NCBI RefSeq assembly: GCF_019703515.2
Contig: NC_059348.1
Coordinates: forward strand, 21,110,156 to 21,174,155
DNA length: 64,000 bases
DNA from: Myxocyprinus asiaticus
Lineage: Eukaryota; Chordata; Actinopteri; Cypriniformes; Catostomidae
Direction of reading: 5' to 3'
Position 1 is the first letter of the stretch, and each line of letters starts with the position of its first letter. Made by a program: the position numbers and the translations under genes. Positions 22,124 to 34,339 of the stretch are shown piece after piece. The notes under the pieces were generated by a model. The model had not been told where the DNA came from, searched no databases, and saw nothing but the letters and a program-made list of their open reading frames with translations.

Positions 22124-22953
22124 GGGTTGGGGAGTAACAGAATACATGTAATGGGATTATGTATTTCAGATACAAAATATAAGTAACTGTATTCCACTAC
22201 AGTTACAATTTAAATAATTAGTAATTATAATACAGTTACATTCAAAAAGTATTTTGATTAAGAGATTACTTTGCATTTTATTGTCATTTGTTTCATTTAA
22301 TATTTAGTCCTTTCAGATGGAAACATTTATACATATAAATGATGCGATCCAAAGTGCATTTGAACAGCGGTGAAACACTTTCTTATGATGTGTTACATTC
22401 ATACGAGCAGACAGAGAAGTAAGTTTGAAGTAAGTTTGGAGCAGAAGAAATAGAAATAAACCTTGTGTAAATTGTCAGCTTTACGCTAAGCTGAAATGCT
22501 ATTTCTAGCCATTTTACATGCATGTTAACAGGCACGATCATATTTTTTTTTATCAAGAAAATTCACGTTGGATCATAATTTCTTTTTTTCTAGTAAGACC
22601 TTTGATATTCTTGATAATGATTTTTGTAATGTTTTCCTTTAAAAATATAAAAAAAAATCCTTAAAACAAGATCAATTTGATTAATCTTATTTTAGAAACA
22701 ACACTGCATAAGATATTTCGGTTTTTCAGAGAATGTATTTTGAACATGTGTATTTTGTCTTACTGTACTGACAGAGTTTTTATAATCAAAACAAGTGAAA
22801 ACAATCTACCAGTGTTGAAGAAGTAATCCAAAGTATTTAGAATATGTTACTGACCTTGAGTAATCTAACAAAATACATTACAAATTACATTTTACAGCAT
22901 GTATTCTGTAATCTGTAGTGGAATACATTTCAAAAGTAACCCTCCCAACCCTG
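22122..22953 (+). mobile_element. hAT-like non-autonomous element, copy 2 (uninterrupted)
   Basis: It has the same ends as copy 1 (CAGGGTTGGGGAGTAAC; GTAACCCTCCCAACCCTG inverse pair) and the same interior landmarks (GATGCGATCCAAAGTGCATT, TACGAGCAGACAGAG). The target duplication TATATATT lies at 22114-22121 and 22954-22961. It inserted into an AT repeat. This copy and copy 3 preserve the empty site for the Tc1 insertion in copy 1. Confidence 0.9.
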
Positions 22954-22961
22954 TATATATT

Positions 22962-24254
22962 ACATACTGCATATTCAGTATATTCCTTACAAAAAATATG
23001 TCCCTAAACTAGGCTAGGTATAGAAAAATGTACAGCTGTCCCTTGCATTTTATAGTGGAGTTTTGATTGCAACCCGTCATATTTTTCAGGACATCTATGA
23101 ATGTTTGCTAACTATCTTTAAATTTCTGAAAGATACATAGTTTTGTTTCAGACACTTAGAAGCAAGTAAACTTGATATTTACGAGCAGAACAGCATCTTC
23201 TGCTTTGTTTTATCTATGAAATAATCTGTAATTATTATTTTGTGAAAGACAGAAATTCTGAGACAGAAAGTCTGCTTATATTTTCCTCTATTGTGGTGTT
23301 TTATGTTTAGCTGGTCATGACCAGACTTTATGCACATAGTCAAAAGCTAGGCTATGCGAGACTATAGTTGCGTCTGAATATCCATACTTCCCTACTATTT
23401 AGAATGCCAAAAACAGTGGAGTAGTATGTTCCAATCCTCAGTATTCATAAAAAAGTAAGTGAGAAACACCCGAATGACCTACTGTACTATTTCCAGTGAG
23501 ATTCTGAAGTACGTATTGACTGAACACTTTATTTACTTTCATGATGTCTCTTGAGCTGAAGAGCTGAAGAGATGTCACATACAAAATGCTGGATTAAAAA
23601 AATGGTGGAGAACCGTGAGTCGGACGGCGCTTCCAAACTGTAAGTGGGATATATACCAAGAAAGTTGTTTCTTGTGCTTAAATTGTGTTTGTTTGACAAA
23701 ACCATAGTTGTTTATTTTCATGGTTGTTGTTATTACGTCATATATTCTGGTCACAGGACAATGGCCATGTTCCTGGATGAAGTATGTCCGGAATCTATTC
23801 ATACTAATCACCTGCATACTGTACCTAAAGAACAAACTGTTGTTCTTCAAGCCGAGAAATGCATCCTTCATCAAAAGCAGTACATACTCCAGGGGCGGAC
23901 TGGCCATCAGGAGAACCAGGACTTTTCCTGAAGGGCCTGCTGTGAAATGGGACCGAATGGGCCGCGATAAACTGAGATGGGCCACCGTGTTATGCAGAAC
24001 GTGCCACAAAACGGTGGCGCGATATGCCAAACGGGGCAGCGACACCCCCTCCCCCTCCCCACACACACACACTCAACAACTTTTGGGCCAGATTTCCCTG
24101 TTTCAATGTAGGATAAGTCCTAGAAATGATCAGGACAGCTCTTTGCTAATGAACTGTCTGATTTATATATTTATAGTATAACACCTATATGTGTAATACC
24201 TTTATTAACTTTTATTACAGTGTGAAACCCCATTTGCAACCCATTTTACTTCTG
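22962..24254. other. Non-coding stretch with partial transposons
   Basis: A hAT-like left end, CAGGGGCGGACTGGCCATC, lies at about 23891-23909, but no matching right end is visible; the body runs to about 24100 and includes a C-rich and CA-repeat patch (24046-24074). Upstream, 23370-23890 has words such as ATACTTCCCTACTATTTAG that suggest another degraded element. The ORFs here are chance readings of repeats. Confidence 0.5.
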
Positions 24255-24257
24255 TAA

Positions 24258-24792
24258 AGCCCAAAGTATACTTCAGTCAGATGTGAATGCATGGCGTATG
24301 CATACAGGATGCATGACACAAATATCATCAGCAGCAGAGTGCTCGAGCACTGAACGCAAGCGGCCTGATTTTTCTAACCACACGTACTCTGAACGCTCAG
24401 AAATCGCCTGGAATTTTTTTGCACTAATTAGTGGGTCCACAAGGTGGCAACACTTACAATTGAGCCTTTGCTGTCACAAAGAAGTGCTAGAAGATGTAAT
24501 TGCTGCTAAACATCAGGAGACAAAGGTAAAAACAACAACAGTGGATGTGCATGTCAAGAGCGTGTGTTTGAGGAAGTCAGGAGATAACTGCAATTGTATA
24601 ACTCGAGTCAGAAGAACTATAAAGACATCTTATTGGGTCTACACTCCTGAAGAGAAATAGTCCAGTATCTCATAGCAGTTGTAGCTACTATGAATGCACA
24701 CACTGTTAATTGAAGTATACTTTGAAAGGCTGAACATTCGACTGTACACAGATGCTTAGCGTTCACATAAAAACTGAAGCATACTTTGGGCT
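24258..24792. mobile_element. Harbinger-like non-autonomous element (535 bp)
   Basis: The terminal inverted repeat AGCCCAAAGTATACTTCAGT at the left pairs with the inverse of AGCCCAAAGTATGCTTCAGT at the right. Both sides are flanked by TAA (24255-24257 and 24793-24795), fitting the 3-bp TWA target of PIF/Harbinger transposases. The interior has no real coding region. Confidence 0.8.
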
Positions 24793-24795
24793 TAA

Positions 24796-26061
24796 TGTAA
24801 CAAATTTGTGAGTGAAACAGGATATTCAGCGATAAAAAAAATGCAGGTCCTGAATGCTTGTTTGCTAAACCAATGCCTAAATAGGTTTTTGGATATTGGT
24901 TAACATTAAGTGATGTCAGAAAGTATTTTTTCTTTTTATTATTACATTTTAATTTACAATTACATAGACAATTATTATCATTATCATTTGAAATAGCATG
25001 CAAAGATTAATTGTAACCCCCACAGAAACATACATTTAGACAAACTTGTACAAATTAATTCGTCATACCACAGGACCATTTAAAATACTGTAAAACCCAT
25101 AAAGTGAAAAAAGATTATTGGTGGTGAAAAGTGGTGAAAAAGTAAATTGTGACCAGCAATAACACCTAAGATATTCACTTTTCCTTGTACATTCATAAAC
25201 ATTTTACACTGAAATCTTGATGTTGATTTAAAAAAAAAAAAAAAGCTCATGGACATTTAATGGACATCATACTACCCATATGCTAGTGGTGCTCAGCAGG
25301 AAACAACACAGTCATTATTTTCACTGTTTGTGGGGGGGGGGGAAGGTACTTAAAAGGCTCAAAAAGTAGTCAGTCTCTCCAATGATAATAAGGCAACAGT
25401 GTAGCTATAGAAACACTACTAAAGCTGTTCTAAGAATAAAGACAGCGAATGGCTGTCATGTGCAGAGCTGACTATATCTAAAAACTCTCGTTCTCTGAGT
25501 GCCTGCTAAATGCCCACTCCACTGAATAAAGAGTTAAAAGCACTCAGAGCCCATCCAGCACTGCTGAAGCACTGTTGCTAAACTCAGGATTTCCTGGGCT
25601 TTCATTAACAATGTGGATGTGAGCCAAATCCACTGCATGTTAACCAGTACAGTGCAACTGCTTGGTTTAAACCATGGCGAGAAGTACTCTAATGAAATTT
25701 GGTAAAGAGCATTGCTTTTAAATGTAATTTTTTTGAGTAGTAATTTACACCATATTTAGTCCTCTAATTTGATTGGACAAACAGTGTTGTTGCTGATATT
25801 TAGTATAACCACACTGGGATGCTTCCATGTTTGTATCACTCTGCTTATCTGTTTTTAGCTTTAGCATTGCAAAAATAGAAAAAAAATATTGGTCGTATTG
25901 TGTCTAAAAGTGGCATAAACTGTATATGCCACTCAATAGTAACTTATTGCTTGTACAATACAGTAGTTCTAAAAACAAAATCACACTAGCAAGATTGCTG
26001 TTGTACTGAATGTCAGCATGGCTGTGATTCGGACATAGGCACGAGGCTGCAGGACGACTTA
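24796..26061. other. Non-coding stretch with homopolymer runs
   Basis: An A-run lies near 25230-25243 and a G-run near 25332-25341. No coding or transposon ends recognised. Confidence 0.4.
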
Positions 26062-26063
26062 TA

Positions 26064-26636
26064 CATTTACAGGAAAAGTATGTGAACCTTTACCTATATT
26101 TCTGCATAAGTTGGTCATGAAAGTTTATTCGATCTCCAACTAAGTCACAACAAGAGACAAACACAGTCTGCATAGATACTGTAACACACAATGATATAAC
26201 ATGTTAACATTCACAGTGTGAACCATTGGATTTAATAATGGATTGATTGTCTTTTGGCACCAATAACCTTCAGCAAACATTTCCTGTGATTGCGAATCAG
26301 ACCTCCACAACAGTCGGTGGAATTTTGCACAATTCTTCTACAAAACTCTTTCAGTTCAGAAATATTATCTGGATGTCTGGTGTGAATTAGTCTTTTGAGG
26401 TCATGCCGAAGCATCTCAATCAGGTTGAGGTCATGACACTGACTGACACACCAGAAGGCATATTCACTGTACTTGTGTTGAAGCCATTCTGTTGTTGATT
26501 TACTCCTGTGCTTTGGAGCATTATGCTGTTGTATCACCCAACTTCTGTTTAATTTGACATAAGATTTAACTTTATAAACAATTTATGCAGAAATCCAGGT
26601 AAATCCAAGGGTTCACTTTATTTCCCCCTGCAACTG
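26064..26636 (-). mobile_element. Tc1-type transposon, internally deleted
   Basis: The left end CATTTACAGGAAAAGTATGT and the right end (inverse CAGTTGCAGGGGGAAATAAA) form terminal inverted repeats that continue inward with TTTCTGCATAA. TA flanks lie at 26062-26063 and 26637-26638. Length is 573 bp, with the C-terminal part of a transposase on the minus strand. Confidence 0.85.
26232..26537 (-). pseudogene. Tc1-family transposase C-terminal fragment
   Basis: About 101 residues of the catalytic domain remain. IQQHNAPKHRSKST corresponds to the second catalytic motif, normally QQDNAPKH, so the aspartate is now histidine. CHDLNLIEMLRHDLKR corresponds to [10 protein letters not shown] and keeps the glutamate. 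It ends VIGAKRQSIHY at the usual Tc1 C-terminus. The DNA-binding domain and first Asp are absent. Not functional. Confidence 0.85.
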
Positions 26637-26893
26637 TAGTAATAGCATGTTACTACAGTTCATGTGCATGGACACCATGCAGAGAGACTAGGCAAAGTGC
26701 TAGTTCAAGGCACAGTGTTTGAATAATTCAAAGTATATGAAGCTTTGTGTGTTTTAAAGGAGAGCTATCATGAAGACAATATTTAAAATCAATGATAATA
26801 TTTATTTAAATGGTGAAACTCATGCAACAGCATTGGATTTCCTCACTATATGCTTTTACCCAACCAAAAATCTATATTCTTATATTGGCTTAA

Positions 26894-27888
26894 AGCTGCA
26901 CTACGGAACTTTGTGGTCTCTTGCAACATCTGTGGTTGAAACACTAAGTCAGTCGTGTTTCGGCGCTGCTCTTCTGCGCGGATGAATCTCATGATTTGAG
27001 CTTACCTGGACATCGTCTGTGTGTGATCATGACTGAGAGATATTCAGAGCCGGAGTCATAATGTTCTTTTATCGTGTTGATATTATGTTATTTTATTAAA
27101 CATTTCAAATCAAAATATTAATTGCCTTGATAAAGATAAACAACACTCGTATTTACATATTTTGAATGAATGACTGAATTAATTTTACACTTATAGCTCT
27201 TTTCTGACACTACATTTAAAGCGCTTTTTCATTGATAACAAACCACCACATACCAGCATACTTTACCAGCATATGTTAATATGATCATTCAAGTGTTTTA
27301 TCTACTGTTAATGTTTGTATTGTAGTACAATTATCAATTTCATAGGTGAAACTCTTAATATGGTTGATATGAGTTCAATGGAAGACTTTATTAATTTATA
27401 TTATATTGTACAGCCTCTCCTGACAATGCAAGAAAAACTGTAATTCTACAATAGTGCATCTATGCACTGCAAACAATAACACTGTAAATTGAAAACATAA
27501 AACAAGGATTCATTAATGATATGGATGAAATATACATGCTAAACATGACAATGTAGATACATCGCAATCAGTTAACACACGAGTATCGTTTGATTCATAC
27601 AAGCATGACAAGCAATATAAGCTTCAACAACCCTTCCAGACAACATACAGTATTCAAGCATTTTAGCAAGCAAAGAACTTGCCAAACAGTTAAACAATAA
27701 ACATCCATCCAGACTTCAGTGGTGCTGTTCTGAACTGTGTGACAGTGACTGACTGAACTGAACAGTGTAGTTTCCTCAGCCGTGACACTTGACAGCCGGG
27801 ACTTCTTTTCTGTGTTTACGGACATGACGTAATGACGTAAGGATGAATGACATAGGCTTTTAAGCAAAAAATCATAAGTAGTGCAGCT
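26894..27888. mobile_element. TTAA-flanked non-autonomous element (995 bp)
   Basis: The ends AGCTGCACTA at 26894 and TAGTGCAGCT ending at 27888 are perfect inverses, flanked by TTAA on both sides (26890-26893 and 27889-27892). A TTAA target points to piggyBac- or Kolobok-type transposases. There is no transposase ORF; the 27595-27867 minus ORF has no recognisable motif. Confidence 0.85.
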
Positions 27889-27892
27889 TTAA

Positions 27893-29133
27893 AAAGTTAT
27901 GAACTCCACTTGGCAAAGAAATACATACAATTTCTCACACCATTTGTGCTGTACATAAACACAGTTATTGCTAAAATACCCTTATGGGTTGTGTGATGGA
28001 ATGTGACTATATTTGTCAAAACCTATATATATATGCTGTATTATTGATAGAGTTGTAAAGTTGTTTTCTATAGTCACAATTCATGTCATACAAATTCTCT
28101 GTCGGAATTGGTTTAGTGACCATTTTCTCAATTTTCCAGAGGTTGTACGTGTTAATGTGCATTGCATGCAGTTGAGCATGTCCATTCCTGTGCGTGATAT
28201 TGACTTTCTTGCATGTGGCTGTATTGATTGAATACCTCTGAAGGAATGAGTGCAGAGAAAGGTGAATGCACAACAGCTTAGTTTGTTTACTTTAATCACT
28301 GTGTAGTGCTGAAGGCCCCATGCCAAAGAAGAATTCAATCATGAGTCACATCTCCAGCGAAATTTACTTTCTTAACTCTAATTACTCGTGAATTGTAACC
28401 CTCCTCCACTCAGAGTTCGGTAGTTGAGGGGAATTTATAAGGAGGTGGGCTGCCTCCCTGCACTCATTCTAAGTTAAATTGGATGTTCATGGCAATTATT
28501 GTTTTGTATTCAGTGTCAGATGGTCATGCTGTGGATCATTGAATTCCCTGTTCGAGTCCTTTGACTTTGAAAGGTGGCAGGCCAAAAGTAATTAGTAGAT
28601 CAAAAAGAGATTCACAGTGCTGATGTGTAGTGGAGGTTTGACATCTTAGAGTTACCTGTACCCTAGAGTACCTGTAATAAAGATCTCTTCAGTTACAACC
28701 TAGTGATAGCATAACATTACTGTTTATTTAAGTGTTTCATCATTCATCAAATTTTTTCATAAGTATTGCTCATCAATGCATAACTTTGCAGGTAGGTCAT
28801 GCAATGTATATATTTTTTGAGGGTGCACCAGTGGCCATCCTGGTTCACTTGGTGTCCTATAGGCGATATAAGACATCTTAAATACATCTTATTACTTGTT
28901 TATATCAGTTTAAAACATGTTAGTCTGGTGGTAACCACCTAGTTCCATGATGCACTGTGAATGACGCAATTGAATGGGTACATACTACTTACATATTTGT
29001 ATATATATTAATATATTGTAATAATTTTAAAGTATATTTTTTCTATACTTTTGATCAACAACTTCAAATCAATAGTTTTGTATTTTTATATTGTTTTTAA
29101 TTTGATCATTCGAAAAACGTTACACAGTCCCTA
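27893..29133. other. Non-coding stretch
   Basis: No coding signal supported. It contains no clear transposon ends. It could be host intron or intergenic sequence. Confidence 0.4.
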
Positions 29134-29141
29134 ATGGCTAG

Positions 29142-29988
29142 CAGGGTTGGGAGGGTTACTTTTGAAATGTATTCCACTACAGATTACAGAATACATGCTG
29201 TAAAATGTAATTTGTAACATATTCCGTTAGATTACTCAAGGTCAGTAATGTATTCTAAATACTTTGGATTACTTCTTCAACACTGGTAGATTTCTTCACT
29301 TGTTTTGACTATAAAAACTCTGCCAGTACAGTAAGACAAAATACACATGTTAAAAATACATTCTCTGAAAAACCTAAATATCTCATGCAGTGTTGTTTCT
29401 AAAACAAGATAATTCAAATTGATCTTGTTTTAAGGATTTTTAGATATTTTTACAGGAAAACAATACAAAAATTATTATCAAGAATACATTTTTTTCCCCA
29501 ATGTCAAAGGTCTTACTAGAAGAAAGAAATTATGATCCAACATGAATTTTCTTGAGAAAAAAATATGATCGTGCCTGGTAACATGTGCATGTAAAATGGC
29601 TAGAAATAGCATTTTAGCTTAGTGTAAAGCTGACAATTTACACAAGGTTTATTTCTGTTTCTTCTGCTCCAAACTTACTTCAGACTTCTCTGTCTGCTCG
29701 TATGAATGTAACACATCATAAGAAAGTGTTTCACCGCTGTTCAAATGCACTTTGGATCACATCATTTATATGTATAAATGTTTTCCATCTGAAAGGACTA
29801 AATATTAAATGAAACAAATGATAATAAAATGCAAAGTAATCTCTTCAGTAATCAAAATACTTTTTGAAATGTAACTTTATTCTAATTACCAATGATTTAA
29901 ATTGTAACTGTAGTGGAATACAGTTACTTATATTTTGTATTTTAAATATGTATTCCCGTTACATTTATTCCGTTACTCCCCAACCCTG
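29142..29988 (-). mobile_element. hAT-like non-autonomous element, copy 3 (inverted)
   Basis: Same family as 13423-15298 and 22122-22953, in reverse orientation: it starts CAGGGTTGGGAGGGTTAC and ends GTTACTCCCCAACCCTG. The 8-bp duplication ATGGCTAG is perfect (29134-29141 and 29989-29996). Length is 847 bp, no ORF, and no Tc1 insertion. Confidence 0.92.
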
Positions 29989-30044
29989 ATGGCTAGTCAT
30001 AGAATTAGACTGTATGGGCACGTGTGAGCTCTATTTTCCAAGAG

Positions 30045-30277
30045 GGTATAGCTGCAGACAGAGCTCCAAAAAGGGGCGGGAGCTCTAAACCACCAGCAAA
30101 GATATAGGGAGCCCCTTACATAACACTTCCCCTAACCCTAACCGTCTGTGGAGGTGTTGCCCCTTTTTGTAGTTGGCACAACCCCCTTTAAGAATAACCC
30201 CGGCCCCTTCTGAAGAAACCACACCCTATTTTGGAGATTCTGCCCCCATTTGGAGATCTCCGCCTGCAGCTATACCT
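30045..30277. repeat. Short inverted-repeat element (about 233 bp)
   Basis: The left end GGTATAGCTGCAGACAGAGC is inverted at the right end (CGCCTGCAGCTATACC), with CTCCAAA and its inverse TTTGGAG just inside. The interior is C-rich with repeated CCCCTTT words. Probably a small non-autonomous transposon; class unknown. Confidence 0.6.
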
Positions 30278-30289
30278 ACCTACATTTTC

Positions 30290-30715
30290 CGGGTGAAATG
30301 TCCACATAGGTGGCACCAAAAGCAAGTTTTGACGCGAGTTGTTTTCAGCTGTACAGGCTGTAATACAGTGAGGAGGAATGCATATTTTACAAACTCTCCC
30401 ACCAATACAAACCCTAAACCTAACCATCAGTGGAGTAAAAATGTAAAACTAGAGGTAAAAATGCAAACTCCGAACCACACTTGTCTCTGATTATGCAAAT
30501 GTGATTACTTCCTGGTTCAACATATGATCTGAACCTGGGTTTCTGTGGTGCTGATACAACACACTTCCGGTTGCACCACAGCGTAAAGTAAACATTCTGG
30601 AGCCGATGCAAAAATAGAATATGCAGCTTGTTGGTGAGTTGGCATAATGTGGCCGATCTTAAGGTACTGGAACTCTTGGAAGCAACATGTCGACTTCCCG
30701 TGTGATCATGTTGCT
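30290..30715 (+). repeat. Interspersed repeat, copy b (first copy at 16925-17275)
   Basis: Same ordered landmarks as copy a: GGCACCAAAAG, CCTAAACCTAACCATCAGTG, TACTTCCTGGTTC, TGAACCTGGGTTTCTGTGG and TGTGATCATGTTG. It is about 75 bp longer than copy a because of added sequence in the middle and near GCACCACAGCG. Confidence 0.75.
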
Positions 30716-32124
30716 CCAGAATGCTCCCTCTGCTCACTGTAGCTTTGATGTTGCTGATGAAAGAAAAAGACCATTGTGTTGGTGATGGAATGCTCATTCA
30801 CTCTGCTAAATGTACCAAGGCCATCCTCATCGATTTAGTGTCGCATCTCAGGTGACAGAACAATTCAGACAAGGTGTACAGCATGGCAGTAGTGCTGTAA
30901 TATGATTTGAATTGCAGAAACACATTTCAGGAAATACGTGCAGTTGGTGTTCACATTGTTTTGAAGAATGGAAGATTCTTGGAATGTTGATTTGGGTGCA
31001 AGGGTGATTTGTTTCAATAAGATTGATTTGTTGTTATTTTTGTTTGGGTTTTTTGCTTGTTTGTTTTAGAAGGTGTATTTTACAGATTACTTGAAATGCT
31101 TGTGTACTATTCTGTTATACAGCAAGCAGAATGATCCATATATGTCTCCATGTATATTTTATGAAGGTTCCTTGTGTGTTTGTTGAAAATGTACATAACC
31201 TCTATATAGTTACACACACAAATTCACAAGAGATTAATTTCAACCATTTCCCTTTCCTCCAAAAGCTGAAGTAGTCAACTTCAACAAAGCACTGCAAAGT
31301 CAGAAAACTCTTAACAGCCATAGAAAAATAATCTGAACACACTGTCTTGCATTGGCAAGATTTAAGAGATCCCTCCCTGACAGACAGCACGGCAGGTGGA
31401 ACGACAGGGGATAGAACTTGAATGCATAAGCAATCTTTTGGATTGCCATGCTGTATCCTCTCTCCTATTTCTAATGTATCTGAAAATATCTGCCTTTTTT
31501 ACTTGAATCTCCCCAGTGACTCATCCATCTTTGTTTACAGCAGCAATTGTTAGTTTTGGTAAGTAAAAGAAATCACCCTCAATCACAATGAATGAGAAAT
31601 CCCAATACATTAACAAGAGGCTTGTTTTCAGCAGCTAGTCAAAGCAAGGCTTTATCATGCTAATTCTTTTTCCATCTGTAATTCACTCTGTTTAAGTTTT
31701 TGTGTTCAACTGTATTGATGAAATAGTCATCTTTAGCAGAGAGCAGTAGAGCACACCTCTTCATTATATTGACTAATTGCAGGTTTGGAATACTCGATAC
31801 TGACTGATCAATTATGCATTCTGAAGTCTATCAGTATAATGATCGCTAAACTGTATAATAATTGGTAGTTGATGTCTATCTTCTTACATGATAAAATAAT
31901 TTCAACAACTCAATATTTCAAGCCATTTTATTGATTTTGTAAGTAGACGATAAGCATTATAGTGTGCTTTGTGTCAGAATCCTCAGGTTTGGGATTTATT
32001 ATTTTGTGATAATGAATGTACATGATCCCTTAAATATTTGTCTAGGGTTGGTCTACTGTCCTGTTAAAACTTCACATCTCTAATTTGCTCATTAATATTA
32101 GATGTTTCCTTTTTATTTCCATAG
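30716..32124. other. Non-coding stretch upstream of the host exon
   Basis: Presumed intron sequence of the choline-transporter-like gene. No recognisable transposon ends. The acceptor of the next exon has a T-rich tract (TTTTTATTTCCATAG) at 32110-32124. Confidence 0.45.
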
Positions 32125-32173
32125 GTGAACCTCGCAAGTTTGACCCAACATTTAGAGGGCCAGTTCATAAAAG
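32125..32173 (+). CDS. slc44a5: Choline transporter-like protein (SLC44 family), N-terminal coding exon
   Basis: This 49-bp exon encodes EPRKFDPTFRGPVHK, preceded by a split codon (x|GT, probably Gly) and ending in a split codon (AG|A, Arg). The motif (G)(E/D)P.K(F/Y)DP.F.GP is the conserved cytoplasmic N-terminus of SLC44A2, A4 and A5 choline transporter-like proteins, multi-pass membrane proteins of plasma membrane and mitochondria. It is bounded by a good acceptor (TTTCCATAG) and donor (GTAAAT), and its phase joins exactly to the exon at 48509. SLC44A5 is favoured by GPV before the arginine and CTDVLCC in the next exon, but A2 and A4 are close; the paralogue is an inference. The first coding exon was not found. 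Confidence 0.8.
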
Positions 32174-32825
32174 GTAAATAAACCTTCATATCCTTTTAGT
32201 GCTGCAGAGGCCAGTGATCATTCACACTCAACATTATGTGTGACATCATTGCAATAATAATAAAACCTCCCAGTTCATTGCCTTTGCTATTCTCATCTCT
32301 TCTATATTCACAGTTGTCATGGAGATGCTCTTCATCTAATGATAAGATTTATTTTTAGTTCATTCTTTTAATGTCATAAAGTTAGAATATTTCTTTTAAG
32401 CAAACAGTGTCCGGTTTATAAGCTTTTTTCACTAAGTCATAAACAAAACAAATCCAATACATCACAACTTAAGGTTTATAGTCCTTTAGCTGGCCTGTAA
32501 ATTAGGGTGTTGTCCAGGGCATAGGTTTGTAATAGCTTAATGTTGCCATGGCTAAAAGTGATGTGCTGCACTCCTGTCAGTAAAAAAAGCACAATTCTAT
32601 GGCATTTAGTCACTAATGTAAGAGTGAGTGGAATTGCAGGGGTTGTGAAACAATCGAAACAGGTCAGTCGGCAAACTGAAGCCCAGTAACCCATATAGAG
32701 TGACGATGGGCCATTAAATAAGGAATGAGACTGCTCACTTCTCTAATTGTGTCTGGCTTAGGAGTGGAAAGCAGAGAGTAGAGCTAGTAAAAGTGTGGCC
32801 ATGGGAGGAAGAAGCTGTTGTCTTA

Positions 32826-33799
32826 TGGCACTTTTCCACTGCACGTTACGGTTCGACTCGACTAGACTCTGCTCGCTTTACTTTTCTGAGCTTGCTTTTC
32901 CACTGCAGTTTAGTGCCGCCTCAACGTGGGTGGGATTATAGGCTGATCGTCATAGTTGCGCCACCTCTACTGCCGTGACATCATCTTAAACGCGACACAA
33001 ACATTACTGACCATAAACAATAACACAACCACTAGCTGTTAACTACGAGCTCATTGTGCTGCATAAAGCAGTTGTTGCATGGTGATTTTACACAAGTGTA
33101 GCAGTTAAATTGGCCTGGTTGTTTTAGAAGCAAGCTTTCCAGTAGCTGGTCAACTAAATAAAGTGAAGCTTTCAAGCAGAATATAGAGTTAACGTAACAA
33201 AACATACCATCCTCCATCGTGGACTCCAACAACATCAAGTCCAGGGCACTCTCCCTCCCATTGCTCGCCGGTCTATTGCCATAGATAGTGTCCATTTGGT
33301 CGAACCACTTCGGCTGCTGTGGTCCTTGATGGTTCTGTAGTCACTTTTATGTTTTTTTAACTTTTCCCTACACTGTTGGTAGGTGAGACAGCTGAGACAT
33401 TTCCTGAGAGACTTTTTCATTTCACATCGTTTCGTTCGTCGCTAACGAAAGGAACGTCTGCACCTCGTTTATTGACCACGGCGCGGTTTTGCGCACAGCC
33501 ATTTCTTTTTACAATTCTAAAGTTGCGTGAACAAATGATACTGCTATCGCTGTTGCTAACTTTAAAACTAGCAGGTTGATGTCCCGTGTCGCAAATCCAG
33601 TGACACTGGTAGTGACGATTCTCTCTGACCAATCAGTGATCTGCAGGGTTTTGACATCACATTTAGTATTGGCTTGGCTCACTTGGAACCTCAACCGAGG
33701 TGGTACTAAAAAAAGTACCAGGTACCAGGTACTATCCACAGTGGAATACCCCCAAAAAGCGAGTAGAGTCAAGCTGTACCGTGCAGTGGAAAAGCCCCA
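32826..33799. mobile_element. Harbinger-like non-autonomous element (974 bp)
   Basis: The left end TGGCACTTTTCCACTGCACG is inverted at the right end (inverse TGGGGCTTTTCCACTGCACG), continuing inward as GGT(A/T)C..TCGACTC-like words. Flanks are TTA on both sides (32823-32825 and 33800-33802), matching the 3-bp TWA target of PIF/Harbinger. A second TTTTCCACTGCAG word at about 32897 and a CCAGGTACCAGGTAC patch near 33719 are subterminal repeats. No transposase ORF. It lies in the slc44a intron. Confidence 0.82.
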
Positions 33800-33802
33800 T
33801 TA

Positions 33803-34339
33803 CATTACCTTCAAGGTGATGTGTACATAAATTGCACAATAAATGTTGCCATTTCTAATTGTTCAGTGTGCACAGTTACACCAGTTTAATACACTAAATC
33901 AATACACCTGTAAACTCATCAATGTCACTGTTCATTCTTAAAAAAGTGTAAAAGCCTTCGTAACTTTTGTGTATATATGATGACTTGATTTACAACTTTG
34001 GACTGCCACCTGCACCGCATCAAAATGTCCTTCGGGATTAAGAACAATAAATGTTATATTATAGCCCTTGTGGTCTCCCAAAGCTATTACAACAGACTAC
34101 ATTAAACGGAAGGCCAACTGACAGTGATTTGGAAAGCTCAGAAATTAGACTTCTAATTTAAATGTCGGCTTACGTTAATATATCGATGCCTCAAAAACGT
34201 ATTGAGGAAATACTCGTAAAAATGCTCCAATGCCAAAAACCGATACCATCTGACATATATATGTCAATACATAAACATTCAGCCCACAAATTAAAATCAC
34301 ATTATGTCCTAGTGAGATTATTTAACCGCAAAAGCTGTG
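33803..34339. other. Non-coding intron stretch
   Basis: No exon recognised. An ORF at 34162-34344 has no known motif. The sequence on both sides of the solo LTR may belong to one larger hAT-like element whose right end is near 35645. Confidence 0.4.

Noticed and set aside
23575..24181. ORFs of 157-165 residues on both strands
   Set aside because: They run across two unrelated transposon pieces and a CA repeat; no conserved domain.
30173..30490. 105-residue plus-strand ORF
   Set aside because: It spans the end of one small inverted-repeat element and the start of another repeat, and has no motif or counterpart in the second repeat copy.
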